64,000 nt of DNA from Lacinutrix mariniflava. Lineage in GTDB: Bacteria > Bacteroidota > Bacteroidia > Flavobacteriales > Flavobacteriaceae. The stretch is taken from the NCBI RefSeq assembly GCF_001418015.1, contig NZ_LIQG01000023.1:124001-188000 (forward strand), read 5' to 3'. The notes below the pieces were generated by a model. The model worked only from the letters and a program-made list of their open reading frames with translations. It made no database searches and was not told the origin of the DNA. A program made the position numbers and the translations under genes. Positions within the stretch are counted from its first letter, which is position 1, and each line of letters starts with the position of its first letter. Shown one piece after another: positions 42,994 to 53,600 of this stretch.

Positions 42994-44955
42994 TTAATCT
43001 ACGTTATCGTGCAAGAATGAATTGTTATTTCTTAATTGAATATCATCATTATCATCTATGCTTAGTGTTGTTTTAGATACATTAGCTTCAGACGATGAAT
43101 GTCGAGCTTCATCCAAACTTAAACCTTGACGTTTGTAAGCTGGAATTTTTTCGATATCATCAATTTTAGAAGCATTGAATTTATGATTAAAAGACTTCAT
43201 TTTTGATCTTCTATCATTTGCTCTCTCTTTTAAAATATCTGAAATAGAACTGTTCATAGGATCTAAATCTTCTTCTCGAGTCGTAACAACTTCTTCTTGA
43301 GTAATTACTTTCTTCTCGAAAACAACTTCTCTATCAACAATTTCTTCAACTTTAACTTCTTCTTTTTTTGTATTTATACTAGAAGTCTCCTCTTCATAAT
43401 CATCTAGAACGTAACGAACTTCTTCATTTTTTAGAACCTCGGCTACTGGAGTAAACTCAACCGGCTCGTTTACTTCAATTTCGTTTAAATTAAAAACAAT
43501 ATTCTCTTCTGTTTCTAATTCCACCTCTACACTTTCTTCATGTATTGGTAGATCGAAACTTAAAGTAATTTGTTTTTTCTCTTCCTCTTCTTCAATTTCA
43601 TTAGATTGAAAAGTGTTAACACTGTTTTCTGTTGAAGTAATAACAAAATCTTCTTCTGTATCAAAATTAGCCAAAACTTCGTCGTAAACAACATCAATGT
43701 TTTTAATCACTTCAGAAGTTGGAATCAATCCCAATTCTTCTAAAGAAACACTTCTCTGCTTGTTTACAAAATTCATTTCCATTACACTTAAAGAATCTTC
43801 CGTATCTTCATCTAAATCTAAAGTATGCTTAACCACTTTTGGTGGTTCTGGTTTTTGTACAACTACTTCAGGAGTAATAATAACAGGAGGTGTTAAATCC
43901 TTTTCAATACTTTGTTCTTCCTCTAAAGCATGGATTACTTTCTTTGTTTCTGTATTAGAAATTTCGTCTTGCTGCTCTATATTAAAACCTGTTGCTATAA
44001 TAGTTACAGCAATAGATTCTTCTAAAGACTCATCTTCACCAACACCCATGATAATGTTAGCTCCGTGGCCTGCTTCTACTTGAATATGATCGTTAATTTC
44101 ACCAATTTCATCAATAGTAATTTCTTGAGAACCAGAAACGATTAGCAACAATACGTTTTTGGCACCAGTAATTTTATTATCGTTTAATAAAGGCGAATCT
44201 AAAGCTTTTGAAATCGCTTCGAATGCTCTGTTTTGCCCAGAAGATATAGAAGAACCCATAATAGCCGTTCCACTGTTACTTAATACTGTTTTAGCATCAC
44301 GTAAATCAATGTTTTGCGTGTAATGGTGTGTAATTACTTCGGCAATACCACGAGACGCTGTAGCTAATACTTCATCGGCTTTCGAGAACCCGGCTTTAAA
44401 ACCAAGATTACCATAGACCTCTCTTAATTTATTATTATTAATTACAATTAACGAATCTACTTCGCTACGTAATTTTTCTATACCAATTTGCGCTTGTTCA
44501 TTACGCATTTTTCCTTCAAATTGAAAAGGCATAGTTACTATACCTACAGTTAAAATGTCCATTTCTTTGGCCATTTTAGCTATAATAGGTGCAGCTCCAG
44601 TTCCAGTTCCTCCACCCATTCCAGCAGTAATGAATACCATTTTAGTATTCGTTCCTAACATTTGTTGGATTTCTGAAAAACTCTCTACTGCAGATTGCAT
44701 ACCTACTTCTGGGTTTGCTCCTGCTCCTAATCCTTCTGTAAGGTTTAGGCCCAATTGTATTTTATTTGGTACACCACTGTTATGAAGTGCTTGTGCATCT
44801 GTATTACAGATTACAAAGTCTACTCCTTTAATTCCTTGTTGGAACATGTGGTTAATAGCGTTGCTACCACCTCCTCCAACACCAATAACCTTGATGACGT
44901 TAGATTGATTTTTAGGTAAATCAAAGGCGATACTTTCGAATTCTTTGTTGCTCAT
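42994..44955 (-). CDS. ftsZ: Cell-division tubulin FtsZ with a long C-terminal extension
   Basis: 653 residues. The GTPase core (about 1-320) has GVGGGGSNAINHMF, the tubulin signature GMGGGTGTGAAPIIA and SRGIAEVITHHY. The next 300 residues are a Glu/Val/Thr-rich disordered linker, and the extreme C-terminus DIQLRNNNSFLHDNVD is the conserved peptide that should bind FtsA. The linker is about five times the E. coli length, typical of Flavobacteriia. It follows ftsA by 49 nt. Confidence 0.97.
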   Translation of the reverse strand: MSNKEFESIAFDLPKNQSNVIKVIGVGGGGSNAINHMFQQGIKGVDFVICNTDAQALHNSGVPNKIQLGLNLTEGLGAGANPEVGMQSAVESFSEIQQMLGTNTKMVFITAGMGGGTGTGAAPIIAKMAKEMDILTVGIVTMPFQFEGKMRNEQAQIGIEKLRSEVDSLIVINNNKLREVYGNLGFKAGFSKADEVLATASRGIAEVITHHYTQNIDLRDAKTVLSNSGTAIMGSSISSGQNRAFEAISKALDSPLLNDNKITGAKNVLLLIVSGSQEITIDEIGEINDHIQVEAGHGANIIMGVGEDESLEESIAVTIIATGFNIEQQDEISNTETKKVIHALEEEQSIEKDLTPPVIITPEVVVQKPEPPKVVKHTLDLDEDTEDSLSVMEMNFVNKQRSVSLEELGLIPTSEVIKNIDVVYDEVLANFDTEEDFVITSTENSVNTFQSNEIEEEEEKKQITLSFDLPIHEESVEVELETEENIVFNLNEIEVNEPVEFTPVAEVLKNEEVRYVLDDYEEETSSINTKKEEVKVEEIVDREVVFEKKVITQEEVVTTREEDLDPMNSSISDILKERANDRRSKMKSFNHKFNASKIDDIEKIPAYKRQGLSLDEARHSSSEANVSKTTLSIDDNDDIQLRNNNSFLHDNVD

Positions 44956-45004
44956 AAAATTCTGTTTATTTTAATCAATTAATTGCTTATTCTTTATTCT
45001 TAAA

Positions 45005-46339
45005 TTATTCTGCGTTGTCTAAAAAATCTTTAACACGCTCTGTTAACGCATCTAAAAAAGAGCGTTTTTGTTTTATTACTGGCTGTACTACTTCATCTTC
45101 TTCTTCAATAGTCTCTTCTATTGTAGTTTCTATAACCTCTTCTACTATTTCCTCAATAACCTCTTCTGCTTTAACTCGCTCTTGACGTTTTAAACCATCC
45201 ATTACTAAACCTACAGCCGTAGCAAACAATGGACTTGTAATAGCATCGTCGCTATCTCCCGCTAAATGCTCGTTTGGATAGCCAACTCTTGTATCCATAC
45301 CTGTTATATATTCTACTAACTGTTTAAGATGTTTTAATTGTGCTCCTCCACCTGTTAATACAATACCGGCTATTAGTTTTTTCTTTTGTTCTTCGTGTCC
45401 GTAGTTTTTAATTTCAACATACACTTGTTCTATTATTTCAACTACTCTAGCATGAATAATTTTAGATAGATTTTTTAATGTAATTTCTTTTGGATCTCTA
45501 CCTCTCAAGCCTGGAATAGAAACAATCTCGTTGTCTTTATTCTCTCCTGGCCATGCTGAACCAAATTTTATTTTTAATAACTCTGCTTGCTTTTCTATAA
45601 TAGAACAGCCTTCTTTTATGTCTTCTGAAATAACATTTCCTCCAAATGGAATTACTGCGGTATGACGTATAATACCATCTCTAAAAATGGCTAAATCTGT
45701 TGTACCGCCTCCTATATCAATTAAAGCAACACCTGCTTCTTTTTCTTCTTGGCTTAACACTGCATTGGCAGATGCTAAAGGTTCAAGCGTAATACCTTCT
45801 AACTCTAAACCTGCACTTTTTACACAACGCCCAATATTTCTAATAGAAGACACTTGACCAACAACAACATGGAAATTAGCTTCTAATCGCCCTCCATACA
45901 TTCCTATTGGCTCTTTAATCTCTGCTTGTCCATCAATTTTATATTCTTGTGGCAATACATGAATAATTTCTTCGCCAGGTAGCATTACTAATTTATGCAC
46001 TTGGTTGATTAAACGATCGATATCGTCCTCATCAATTACAGTTTCAGAATCTGCTCTAGTAATATAATCACTGTGCTGTAAACTACGAATATGCTGTCCT
46101 GCAATACCCACAGTTACGCCAACTATTTTTGTCGCAGCGGCAGCTTCGGCCTCTTGAATAGCCAACTGAATGGATTGGATAGTTTGTGTAATATTATTTA
46201 CCACACCGCGATGCACACCCAAACTTTTAGACTTACCAATGCCTAAAATTTCGACTTTACCATACTCATTTTTACGTCCAATCATTGCCACAATTTTTGT
46301 GGTTCCAATGTCTAATCCAACTGCTAAATTCTGTTCCAT
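45005..46339 (-). CDS. ftsA: Cell-division protein FtsA
   Basis: 444-residue actin-fold ATPase that tethers FtsZ to the membrane. Motifs: VGLDIGTTKIVAMIG, LIDIGGGTTDLAIF and IVLTGGGAQLKHL. After the core comes a Glu-rich linker (EEIVEEVIETTIEETIEEED) and an amphipathic C-terminal helix SFLDALTERVKDFLDNAE, the membrane-targeting sequence. Starts 3 nt after ftsQ. Confidence 0.97.
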   Translation of the reverse strand: MEQNLAVGLDIGTTKIVAMIGRKNEYGKVEILGIGKSKSLGVHRGVVNNITQTIQSIQLAIQEAEAAAATKIVGVTVGIAGQHIRSLQHSDYITRADSETVIDEDDIDRLINQVHKLVMLPGEEIIHVLPQEYKIDGQAEIKEPIGMYGGRLEANFHVVVGQVSSIRNIGRCVKSAGLELEGITLEPLASANAVLSQEEKEAGVALIDIGGGTTDLAIFRDGIIRHTAVIPFGGNVISEDIKEGCSIIEKQAELLKIKFGSAWPGENKDNEIVSIPGLRGRDPKEITLKNLSKIIHARVVEIIEQVYVEIKNYGHEEQKKKLIAGIVLTGGGAQLKHLKQLVEYITGMDTRVGYPNEHLAGDSDDAITSPLFATAVGLVMDGLKRQERVKAEEVIEEIVEEVIETTIEETIEEEDEVVQPVIKQKRSFLDALTERVKDFLDNAE

Positions 46340-46342
46340 AAT

Positions 46343-47062
46343 TTATACTTTAGTGCAAACAACTTGGTTTTCAAATTGCAAATTCACTTTGCTGTATTTA
46401 TCCAAACTCTTATCTTTAATTGCTTTTTTTAAAAAAGCTTTAAGGTTGTTTACTTTCTTATCTAAATATTCAAGTTTTCCAATTTGCACTATAAAACTGC
46501 ATTGTCTTAACTTTAAATCTATAGACATATTTTTATTCTGAATAATTTCTACAACATTCTTTTTCAAGAATTCATCATTCTCAATTCTGCTAGCTATAGC
46601 AAAAATATTGCTTAAATTTTTCTTTGACACTTCACCAGTTACCATCGGTACTCGTGCAGTGAAATTAGCTGATAATGGCATATAACCACCTTTATTATCT
46701 ATGTAATAAGAGCTTTCATCCAAGACTCTCGCTATAGGTTCTTTCTGTTTTATTTTTGCTGAAAAATTTCCATTTACGTCTAAAAAAACTTCCGCTTTTT
46801 CAATCATGGCATTAGCATTTAGAGCAGATTCTAATACATTCAAATCTAAAGTTTCTTTAGGCACACTCGTAAGTGGTTCATGATTTTGTATTAACAATTT
46901 ACTAACAGTCTCATGCGTTATAAATGGCTTCTTTTCTTCTACAAATTCAACAGTTGTTTTCACCACCTTTCTACCGCCATTTCTTGCCGAAGAAAACGCA
47001 AATAAAAATACGACCACACTAAGCAGCACTATACCTTTTATGTAGTTCCAATTAACCTTCAT
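46343..47062 (-). CDS. ftsQ: Cell-division protein FtsQ
   Basis: 239 residues: an N-terminal membrane helix (GIVLLSVVVFLFAFSSA), a divergent POTRA region and a FtsQ/DivIB beta domain (VLDESSYYIDNKGGYMPLS). It overlaps murC by 11 nt. Identification depends on position and layout more than on identity, since FtsQ is poorly conserved in this phylum. Confidence 0.9.
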   Translation of the reverse strand: MKVNWNYIKGIVLLSVVVFLFAFSSARNGGRKVVKTTVEFVEEKKPFITHETVSKLLIQNHEPLTSVPKETLDLNVLESALNANAMIEKAEVFLDVNGNFSAKIKQKEPIARVLDESSYYIDNKGGYMPLSANFTARVPMVTGEVSKKNLSNIFAIASRIENDEFLKKNVVEIIQNKNMSIDLKLRQCSFIVQIGKLEYLDKKVNNLKAFLKKAIKDKSLDKYSKVNLQFENQVVCTKV

Positions 47063-48404
47063 GAATCAACGCTTCTCTTATCTTATTTACCTCTACACCA
47101 ATATCTCCCGCACCAATAGTGAGGATAATTTTAGCTTTACTTTCTTTTATTGTCTGAATGATTTCAGATTTACTAATTAATCCTTTATTAGGATTATCTA
47201 TTTGACTTAATAACCATTGCGATGTTACACCTTCAATAGGTAATTCTCTTGCTGGATAAATATCCAACAGAAGCACCTCGTCGAACTGCGAAAGACTCTG
47301 TGCAAATTCCGCTCCAAAATCCTTAGTTCTAGAAAATAAATGTGGTTGAAAAATCGCTAACACTTTATCTTCAGGATACATTTCTCTAACCGCTTGATGT
47401 ACAGCATTAATTTCTTCAGGATGATGCGCATAATCATCTATAAAAACAAGATCATCGGTTTTTATTTGATACGTAAAACGACGTTTTACACCTTTGTAAG
47501 ACGCCAATGCCTTAACAAGATCCGGCGCAGAAACACCATATTCTAAAGCCATTGCTAAAGCAATTAAAGCATTAGATAAATTGTGCCTACCTGGCAGATT
47601 AAATTGAACTTGCTCAAGTACTGTATTTGGTGTTTTAACATCAAACACATAAGCGCCATTTTGTATTTTTATATTTTGAGCGCAATAATCAGAATCATCT
47701 TCTATTCCGTAAGTAATTCCTTTTAAAGGCAAACCATTTTTAACAAATAGCTTTCCGTTTGGCTTTAATTTTTTAGAAAAATCTTCAAACGTTCTTATCA
47801 ATTCTGAAGCATCTCCGTAAATATCTAAATGATCTGCATCCATTGAAGTAATACATGCTAAATCTGGAGACAACGTTAAAAACGAACGATCAAATTCATC
47901 AGCCTCAACAACACTTACTTCATCTCCATTTAGTATTAAATTAGAATTATAATTCTCACTAATACCACCTAAAAAAGCAGTTAGCGGCACATTACATTCC
48001 ATCATAATATGTCCTAATATACTTGTTGTCGTTGTTTTACCATGCGTTCCTGCAACAGCTAAACAAAAAGTGTTTTCTGTAATTAACCCTAATATTTCTG
48101 AACGTTTTAAAACCTCAAAACCATTCTCTTTAAAATAATTAAGCAACTTATTATCCTTCGGAATTGCAGGCGTGTATACGACAAGCGTATCGTTAGGATT
48201 TAAAAACGAACTCTCTATCGTTTCAACACTATCATTAAAAACTACATCAACTCCCAATGCTTCAAGTCCGTCAGTTATTACCGTCTTCGTTTTATCGTAG
48301 CCAGAAACATGCTTATTAGTTGCCTTGAAATAGCGTGCAATTGCACTCATTCCAATACCTCCAATACCCACAAAGTAGATGTTATGTATGTTGTTTAAAT
48401 TCAT
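47052..48404 (-). CDS. murC: UDP-N-acetylmuramate--L-alanine ligase
   Basis: 450 residues; first amino-acid addition to the peptidoglycan precursor. Motifs: VGIGGIGMSAIARYF (UDP-binding), AVAGTHGKTTTTSILGHIM (P-loop), NALIALAMALEYG and FIDDYAHHPEEINA. Gap to murG is 1 nt. Confidence 0.97.
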   Translation of the reverse strand: MNLNNIHNIYFVGIGGIGMSAIARYFKATNKHVSGYDKTKTVITDGLEALGVDVVFNDSVETIESSFLNPNDTLVVYTPAIPKDNKLLNYFKENGFEVLKRSEILGLITENTFCLAVAGTHGKTTTTSILGHIMMECNVPLTAFLGGISENYNSNLILNGDEVSVVEADEFDRSFLTLSPDLACITSMDADHLDIYGDASELIRTFEDFSKKLKPNGKLFVKNGLPLKGITYGIEDDSDYCAQNIKIQNGAYVFDVKTPNTVLEQVQFNLPGRHNLSNALIALAMALEYGVSAPDLVKALASYKGVKRRFTYQIKTDDLVFIDDYAHHPEEINAVHQAVREMYPEDKVLAIFQPHLFSRTKDFGAEFAQSLSQFDEVLLLDIYPARELPIEGVTSQWLLSQIDNPNKGLISKSEIIQTIKESKAKIILTIGAGDIGVEVNKIREALIHEG

Positions 48405-48405
48405 A

Positions 48406-49500
48406 TTAATTCTTCAAAAGTTTTTCAACTTCGTCTGCTATTTCTTTTGTAGCATTTACTAATGCTAATTTTTTAATATTATCACTTAGTTGTTTCTGTT
48501 TTTCCGCGGAAGCGATCAACTGAGAAAATTTATTTTTAAAATCAACTATCAAATCCTCTTGAGCAATCATTAAAGCCGCATTTTCATCTACAATTGCTTT
48601 TGCATTTTTAGTTTGATGGTCTTCTGCCACATATGGTGAAGGCACAAAAACTACAGGCTTCCCAACAATACACAACTCTGACACTGATCCTGCTCCTGCT
48701 CTTGAGATAATAATATCTGCAGCTGCATAAGCTAAATCCATATTATTTATATATTCATGCACCTGCACATGCTTTATATCTCCATTAATTTTATAATCTT
48801 TATAACACAATTTACCTGTCTGCCAGATAATTTGCACTTGTTGTGTTTGTAAAAAGTCTAACTCTCTTTTTAGTAATTCGTTTATTGCTTTCGCTCCCAA
48901 ACTTCCGCCTAGAACTAAAAGTGTTTTTTTACCTTCAACTAAACCAAAATACTTTATTGCTTCCTCTCTTTTTGATGCAATATCTAATAAATCTTGACGA
49001 ACAGGATTTCCTGTTTTTAATATTTTATTCTTCGGAAAAAAGCGCTCCAAACCATCGTAAGCAACACAAATTTTCTGCACTTTTTTAGCTAATAATTTAT
49101 TTGTAATCCCTGGATAAGAATTCTGTTCCTGTATTAAACTCGGTATCCCTTTAGAAACTGCCATTTGCAATAAAGGACCACTAGCAAAACCTCCGGTTCC
49201 TATAGCAACATCTGGCTTAAATTGTTTTACAATTTTTCTAGCATTCCATAAACTATTAATAAGTTTAAACGGAAACATTAAATTTTTAAGCGTCAACTTT
49301 CTTTCTATTCCAGTAATCCACAAGCCTTTTATTTTATAACCTGCTTGAGGCACTTTTTCCATTTCCATACGATCTTTTGCTCCGACAAAAAGAAACTCCG
49401 CATCTGGAAAACGAGACTTTAACTCGTTTGCAATAGCAATAGCAGGATAGATATGTCCACCTGTACCACCACCTGATAATATAATTTTATAATGACTCAT
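48406..49500 (-). CDS. murG: UDP-N-acetylglucosamine--N-acetylmuramyl transferase
   Basis: 364 residues; makes lipid II from lipid I at the inner membrane. Signatures: [42 protein letters not shown] and [36 protein letters not shown] (GT28). The gene abuts ftsW with no gap. Confidence 0.97.
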   Translation of the reverse strand: MSHYKIILSGGGTGGHIYPAIAIANELKSRFPDAEFLFVGAKDRMEMEKVPQAGYKIKGLWITGIERKLTLKNLMFPFKLINSLWNARKIVKQFKPDVAIGTGGFASGPLLQMAVSKGIPSLIQEQNSYPGITNKLLAKKVQKICVAYDGLERFFPKNKILKTGNPVRQDLLDIASKREEAIKYFGLVEGKKTLLVLGGSLGAKAINELLKRELDFLQTQQVQIIWQTGKLCYKDYKINGDIKHVQVHEYINNMDLAYAAADIIISRAGAGSVSELCIVGKPVVFVPSPYVAEDHQTKNAKAIVDENAALMIAQEDLIVDFKNKFSQLIASAEKQKQLSDNIKKLALVNATKEIADEVEKLLKN

Positions 49501-50703
49501 TTATATCGCTTCCGAAAGAATTTCTAGTGGATTTTGCTCCACACCTTCTTCATTTTCTTTTCCTTTTATCTCTTCTCTTTTAGCACTTACGCTTAATATT
49601 ATTCCTATTGCCAAACACGTCATCCAGATAGAGGTTCCTCCACTACTAATTAATGGTAATGTTTGACCAGTAACGGGAAACAACTCTACTGCAACCGCCA
49701 TATTTATCATGGCCTGAAATACTATTGGAATACCAACACCTAGCGCCAATAATTTACCAAAAATAGTATCAGACTTTTGCGCTACTATAACAATTCTAAA
49801 TAACAGCCACATATACAACACTAGCAAAAACAATCCTCCGATAAGACCATATTCCTCAATAATAATTGCGAAAATAAAATCTGACGACGATTGAGGTAAA
49901 AAGTTTTTTTGTGTACTTTTTCCTGGACCCACTCCCCAAAATTCTCCTGAGGCTATTGCAATTTTAGCTTTTTCTATTTGATAATCTCCATCAGAATCTC
50001 CTTCACCAGAAAAATTCTCAATCCTATTCATCCATGTATCTACACGATTAGGCATGGCATCTGGAAATGCTTTAGCAACCAAAATAAACATGACTAACGC
50101 CAAAATTCCTGAACCAATAATAACCGCCAAATAACGCACAGGATAACCTCCTAAAAACACCAAAATTACAACCATTAAAAATATTAATGCTGTTGTAGAA
50201 AAATTGGATGGCAAAATTAACGCTAAAACTAGAAATACAGGTATCCAAAGTGGTAAAATTGAATCTTTAAAAGATACATTTTCATCTTTTGTCTTCGACA
50301 TATACCTTGCCACATAAACCATTAACACCACTGATGCTAATGTTGATGTTTGAAAAGACATGTTAACGAATGGAATACGAATCCATCGACTTGCATTAGC
50401 GCCTTCAATTGTTGTTCCTTGAAGAATTGTAACAACCAATAATACCAACACAATTGGAATCATGATCATAGACAAACCTCTAAAATAACGATACGGCACT
50501 TTATGAACACCATACATAATAGAGAAGCCTAAAAACAAATGCATAAAGTGTTTTATAAAATATGAAAACGTATTAGAGTTCCCACCAATATTCACCAAAT
50601 TACTAGCAGCACTATACACAGGAAGAAATGAGAAAATAGCCAGTAAAGCAGCTATTGCCCAGATTAATCGATCTCCTTTTATATTTTTAAATACTTGTTG
50701 CAC
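49501..50703 (-). CDS. ftsW: Peptidoglycan glycosyltransferase FtsW
   Basis: 400-residue SEDS protein with about ten membrane helices. Conserved VYSAASNLV near the N-terminus, VGPGKSTQKNFLPQSSSDFIFAIIIEEYGLIGG in the middle and TGQTLPLISSGGTSIW near the C-terminus. It polymerises septal glycan with the partner PBP encoded upstream. Separated from murD by 130 nt containing a GACGC/GCGTC hairpin. Confidence 0.95.
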   Translation of the reverse strand: MQQVFKNIKGDRLIWAIAALLAIFSFLPVYSAASNLVNIGGNSNTFSYFIKHFMHLFLGFSIMYGVHKVPYRYFRGLSMIMIPIVLVLLVVTILQGTTIEGANASRWIRIPFVNMSFQTSTLASVVLMVYVARYMSKTKDENVSFKDSILPLWIPVFLVLALILPSNFSTTALIFLMVVILVFLGGYPVRYLAVIIGSGILALVMFILVAKAFPDAMPNRVDTWMNRIENFSGEGDSDGDYQIEKAKIAIASGEFWGVGPGKSTQKNFLPQSSSDFIFAIIIEEYGLIGGLFLLVLYMWLLFRIVIVAQKSDTIFGKLLALGVGIPIVFQAMINMAVAVELFPVTGQTLPLISSGGTSIWMTCLAIGIILSVSAKREEIKGKENEEGVEQNPLEILSEAI

Positions 50704-50833
50704 TTTTACTTTTAATTATACGTTATCAAGACGCTTTTAGGCGTCTCGATTTATTTATTTTTTACTCTTAATTATACCACTCTAACAATCAACAAGTTTC
50801 ATACTATAAAACTTATCTAAATAACATCACTTT

Positions 50834-52165
50834 TTACAAATTTCTAACGGCATCTTTAAATTGCCTTCCTCTATCCTCATAGTTTTCGAACAAATCGAAA
50901 CTTGCACAAGCTGGAGACAACAATACATTATCACCTGCTTCAGCCACTTTATAAGCAATCTTTACAGCCTCACTCATAAATTGAGTTTCAACAATAACAT
51001 CAACCATATTACCAAAGTTTTCCAATAACTTCGCATTATCTACGCCTAAACAAATAATAGCTTTTACTTTTTCGTTTATAAACGGAAACAAACCTGTATA
51101 GTCATTTCCTTTATCTATTCCTCCAACAATCCAAACCGTTGGCGAATCCATACTTTCTAAAGCATAATATGTAGCATTTACATTTGTAGCCTTCGAATCG
51201 TTTATATACTGTACTTTATTAATTTTAAGCACTTGCTCTAAACGATGTTCTACACCATGAAAATTCTCTAAACTTTCACGAATAGTTTGTTTTCTAATTT
51301 TTAACAAATGTGCTACAGTTGAAGCAGCCATTGCATTTTTAACATTGTGCTTCCCTTCTAAAGCTAGATTTTTTGTTGGCATAATTATTTGATTATTATC
51401 AATTGTTATTTTTATATTTTCTTTGTCCAAATACGCACCATTTTCTATTGTTTTCACCAATGAAAACGGCAATAATTTAGATTGAATCGTATTCTCACTT
51501 AACCAGTTATTTATTACTTCGTCATCGGCATCATAAATCAAATAATCTTCTTTTGTTTGATTTAGAGCAATTCTGAATTTTGAATCGATATAATTTTCAA
51601 ATTTATAATCATAACGATCTAGATGATCTGGTGTAATATTGGTAAGCACAGCAATGTTTGGCTTAAAATCTACAATTCCGTCCAACTGAAAACTGCTAAT
51701 CTCTAGCACATAGTTTTTAAAATCATCTTCTAAAACTTGCTTCGCAAAACTATCTCCAATATTTCCAGCTAAACCAACATTTAATTCTTGTTTTAGAATA
51801 TGATGTGTTAGTGACGCTGTTGTCGTTTTTCCATTACTTCCTGTAATACCGACAATTGTCGCGTTAGTATACCTGGCTGCGAATTCAATTTCAGAAATGA
51901 CTGGAATTTTATTACCAATAAGCTTTTGAATTAACGCCACCTTATCAGGAATTCCAGGACTTTTCATGACAACATCTGCGTTTAGAATCTTAGATTCGGT
52001 ATGCTGCTGCTCTTCCCATTCAATCTCATTATGTATAAGAACTTTTTTGTACTTCTCTTTTATTATTCCTTTATCTGAAACAAACACAGCATAGCCTTTT
52101 GCTTTCGCCAAAAGCGCAGTACCCACTCCACTTTCTCCTGCTCCAAGAATTACCAATCGTTTCAT
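50834..52165 (-). CDS. murD: UDP-N-acetylmuramoylalanine--D-glutamate ligase
   Basis: 443 residues; adds D-Glu to UDP-MurNAc-L-Ala. Motifs: VILGAGESGVGTALLAK (UDP-binding), GITGSNGKTTTASLTHHIL (P-loop), KHNVKNAMAAS, YINDSKATNVNAT and LLSPACASFDLFENYEDRG. Normal length. Confidence 0.97.
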   Translation of the reverse strand: MKRLVILGAGESGVGTALLAKAKGYAVFVSDKGIIKEKYKKVLIHNEIEWEEQQHTESKILNADVVMKSPGIPDKVALIQKLIGNKIPVISEIEFAARYTNATIVGITGSNGKTTTASLTHHILKQELNVGLAGNIGDSFAKQVLEDDFKNYVLEISSFQLDGIVDFKPNIAVLTNITPDHLDRYDYKFENYIDSKFRIALNQTKEDYLIYDADDEVINNWLSENTIQSKLLPFSLVKTIENGAYLDKENIKITIDNNQIIMPTKNLALEGKHNVKNAMAASTVAHLLKIRKQTIRESLENFHGVEHRLEQVLKINKVQYINDSKATNVNATYYALESMDSPTVWIVGGIDKGNDYTGLFPFINEKVKAIICLGVDNAKLLENFGNMVDVIVETQFMSEAVKIAYKVAEAGDNVLLSPACASFDLFENYEDRGRQFKDAVRNL

Positions 52166-52185
52166 TTTTTTATTTTTCTTTTGTC

Positions 52186-52205
52186 ATTTCTACAAAGGCA
52201 GAAAC
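52186..52205 (-). repeat. REP-like 20-bp hairpin, degenerate copy 5
   Basis: ATTTCTAC-AAAG-GCAGAAAC preceded by GTC, as in copy 2. Most arm positions still pair. It is the first half of a composite repeat in the mraY-murD gap. Confidence 0.55.
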
Positions 52206-52231
52206 CTCAAAACTCACTTCTTAATTTAACA

Positions 52232-52258
52232 CCTACAAGGTTTTAAAAACCTTGCCGG
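52232..52258. repeat. 27-nt palindrome (CAAGGTTTT type), copy 1
   Basis: CCTA-CAAGGTTTT-A-AAAACCTTG-CCGG. A near-identical element lies at 53564-53590, in the same position relative to a REP-like hairpin. Confidence 0.75.
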
Positions 52259-52264
52259 AAAACA

Positions 52265-53497
52265 TTACCTTAATTTCAACGTCACAATCGTTAGAATAGC
52301 CAGAAAAATACCGACAATCCAAAAACGTGTTACTATTTTACTTTCGTGATAACCTCCTTTTTGATAATGATGATGCAGCGGCGACATTTTAAAAATGCGT
52401 CGTCCTTCACCATATTTTTTTCTTGTGTATTTAAACCAACTTACTTGTAAAATTACAGACAGCGATTCCGCAAAAAAGATTCCACATAACAACGGAATTA
52501 AAAGCTCTTTTCTAACCGCTATCGCGATTACCGCTATAATTCCTCCAATAGTTAAACTACCTGTATCACCCATAAACACTTGAGCCGGATACGTATTGTA
52601 CCATAGAAAACCAATTAATGCTCCAGCAAAAGCTGCAATAAACACAACGAGCTCTCCTAAACGCGGAATAAACATGACATTGAGATAATCTGAGAACACA
52701 ATATTCCCTGAAACAAAAGCAAATATGGCTAACACAAAAACAATAATAGCAGAACTTCCTGCTGCGAGACCATCGATACCATCGGTTAGATTAGCACCAT
52801 TTGAAACGGCTGTAATTATAAAAATTACTATTGGAATAAAAACCAACCATGCATACTTAGCATAATCATCTCCAAGCCATGTTACCAAACTAGAATAATC
52901 GAACTCATTATCTTTTACAAATGGAATTGTTGTTTTAAGCGATTGCTCCTCTGGATTAAATTCTTTAGCTGAGTTTTGCGTAATTAATTCTGTTTCATAA
53001 ACCGGATTCACTTTTTCAGTTTTAATAGTAACTCCAGGATGAAAGTACATGATTGCACCAACAAAAATTCCTAAACCTACTTGCCCTAAAACTTTAAATT
53101 TACCACTTAAACCTGCTTTATCTTTTTTAAATACTTTTATATAATCGTCTGTAAAACCTACTAATCCCATCCAAATGGTTGTTACAATCAGCATGATAAC
53201 ATAAATATTTTCAAGCTTAGCAAACAACAATACTGGAATTAATGTTGAAAAAATAATAATTAAACCACCCATTGTTGGTGTACCTGCTTTTTCAACTTGA
53301 CCTTCTAAACCTAAATCTCTAACCGATTCTCCTACTTGCATTTTTTGCAGTAGGCGAATAATTTTCTTTCCAAAAATTGTAGAAAACAACAACGACGTAA
53401 TAATTGCTAAAGCAGCACGAAACGTTATAAACTGAAACACACTCGCTCCTGTTAATTGGAATTGTTTTTCTAAATATTCGAATAGGTAGTATAACAT
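52265..53497 (-). CDS. mraY: Phospho-N-acetylmuramoyl-pentapeptide transferase
   Basis: 410-residue integral membrane enzyme forming lipid I. Key loops: [64 protein letters not shown] and [12 protein letters not shown] with the catalytic aspartates and the HHH motif. The periplasmic loop near 165-215 is enlarged, as usual in this phylum. The gene is flanked on both sides by the same composite repeat. Confidence 0.97.
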   Translation of the reverse strand: MLYYLFEYLEKQFQLTGASVFQFITFRAALAIITSLLFSTIFGKKIIRLLQKMQVGESVRDLGLEGQVEKAGTPTMGGLIIIFSTLIPVLLFAKLENIYVIMLIVTTIWMGLVGFTDDYIKVFKKDKAGLSGKFKVLGQVGLGIFVGAIMYFHPGVTIKTEKVNPVYETELITQNSAKEFNPEEQSLKTTIPFVKDNEFDYSSLVTWLGDDYAKYAWLVFIPIVIFIITAVSNGANLTDGIDGLAAGSSAIIVFVLAIFAFVSGNIVFSDYLNVMFIPRLGELVVFIAAFAGALIGFLWYNTYPAQVFMGDTGSLTIGGIIAVIAIAVRKELLIPLLCGIFFAESLSVILQVSWFKYTRKKYGEGRRIFKMSPLHHHYQKGGYHESKIVTRFWIVGIFLAILTIVTLKLR

Positions 53498-53518
53498 TAT
53501 TTATTCTTATTTTTTTTC

Positions 53519-53538
53519 ATTCCTACCAAGGTGGGAAT
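53519..53538 (-). repeat. REP-like 20-bp hairpin, copy 6
   Basis: ATTCCTAC-CAAG-GTGGGAAT: a fully paired stem with one T-G wobble; preceded by TC as in the other copies. Confidence 0.7.
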
Positions 53539-53563
53539 CTATTTTATTTTATTAATATTCATA

Positions 53564-53590
53564 CCTACAAGGTTTTTAAAACCTTGCAGG
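53564..53590. repeat. 27-nt palindrome (CAAGGTTTT type), copy 2
   Basis: CCTA-CAAGGTTTT-T-AAAACCTTG-CAGG, 25 nt from the REP-like hairpin at 53519-53538. On the minus strand the stem extends to 13 bp with one G-U. Confidence 0.8.
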
Positions 53591-53600
53591 AGACAACATA

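Noticed and set aside
52265-53497. Composite transposon around mraY
   Set aside because: The flanking repeats are direct and short, and nothing encodes a transposase; mraY is in its normal dcw position.
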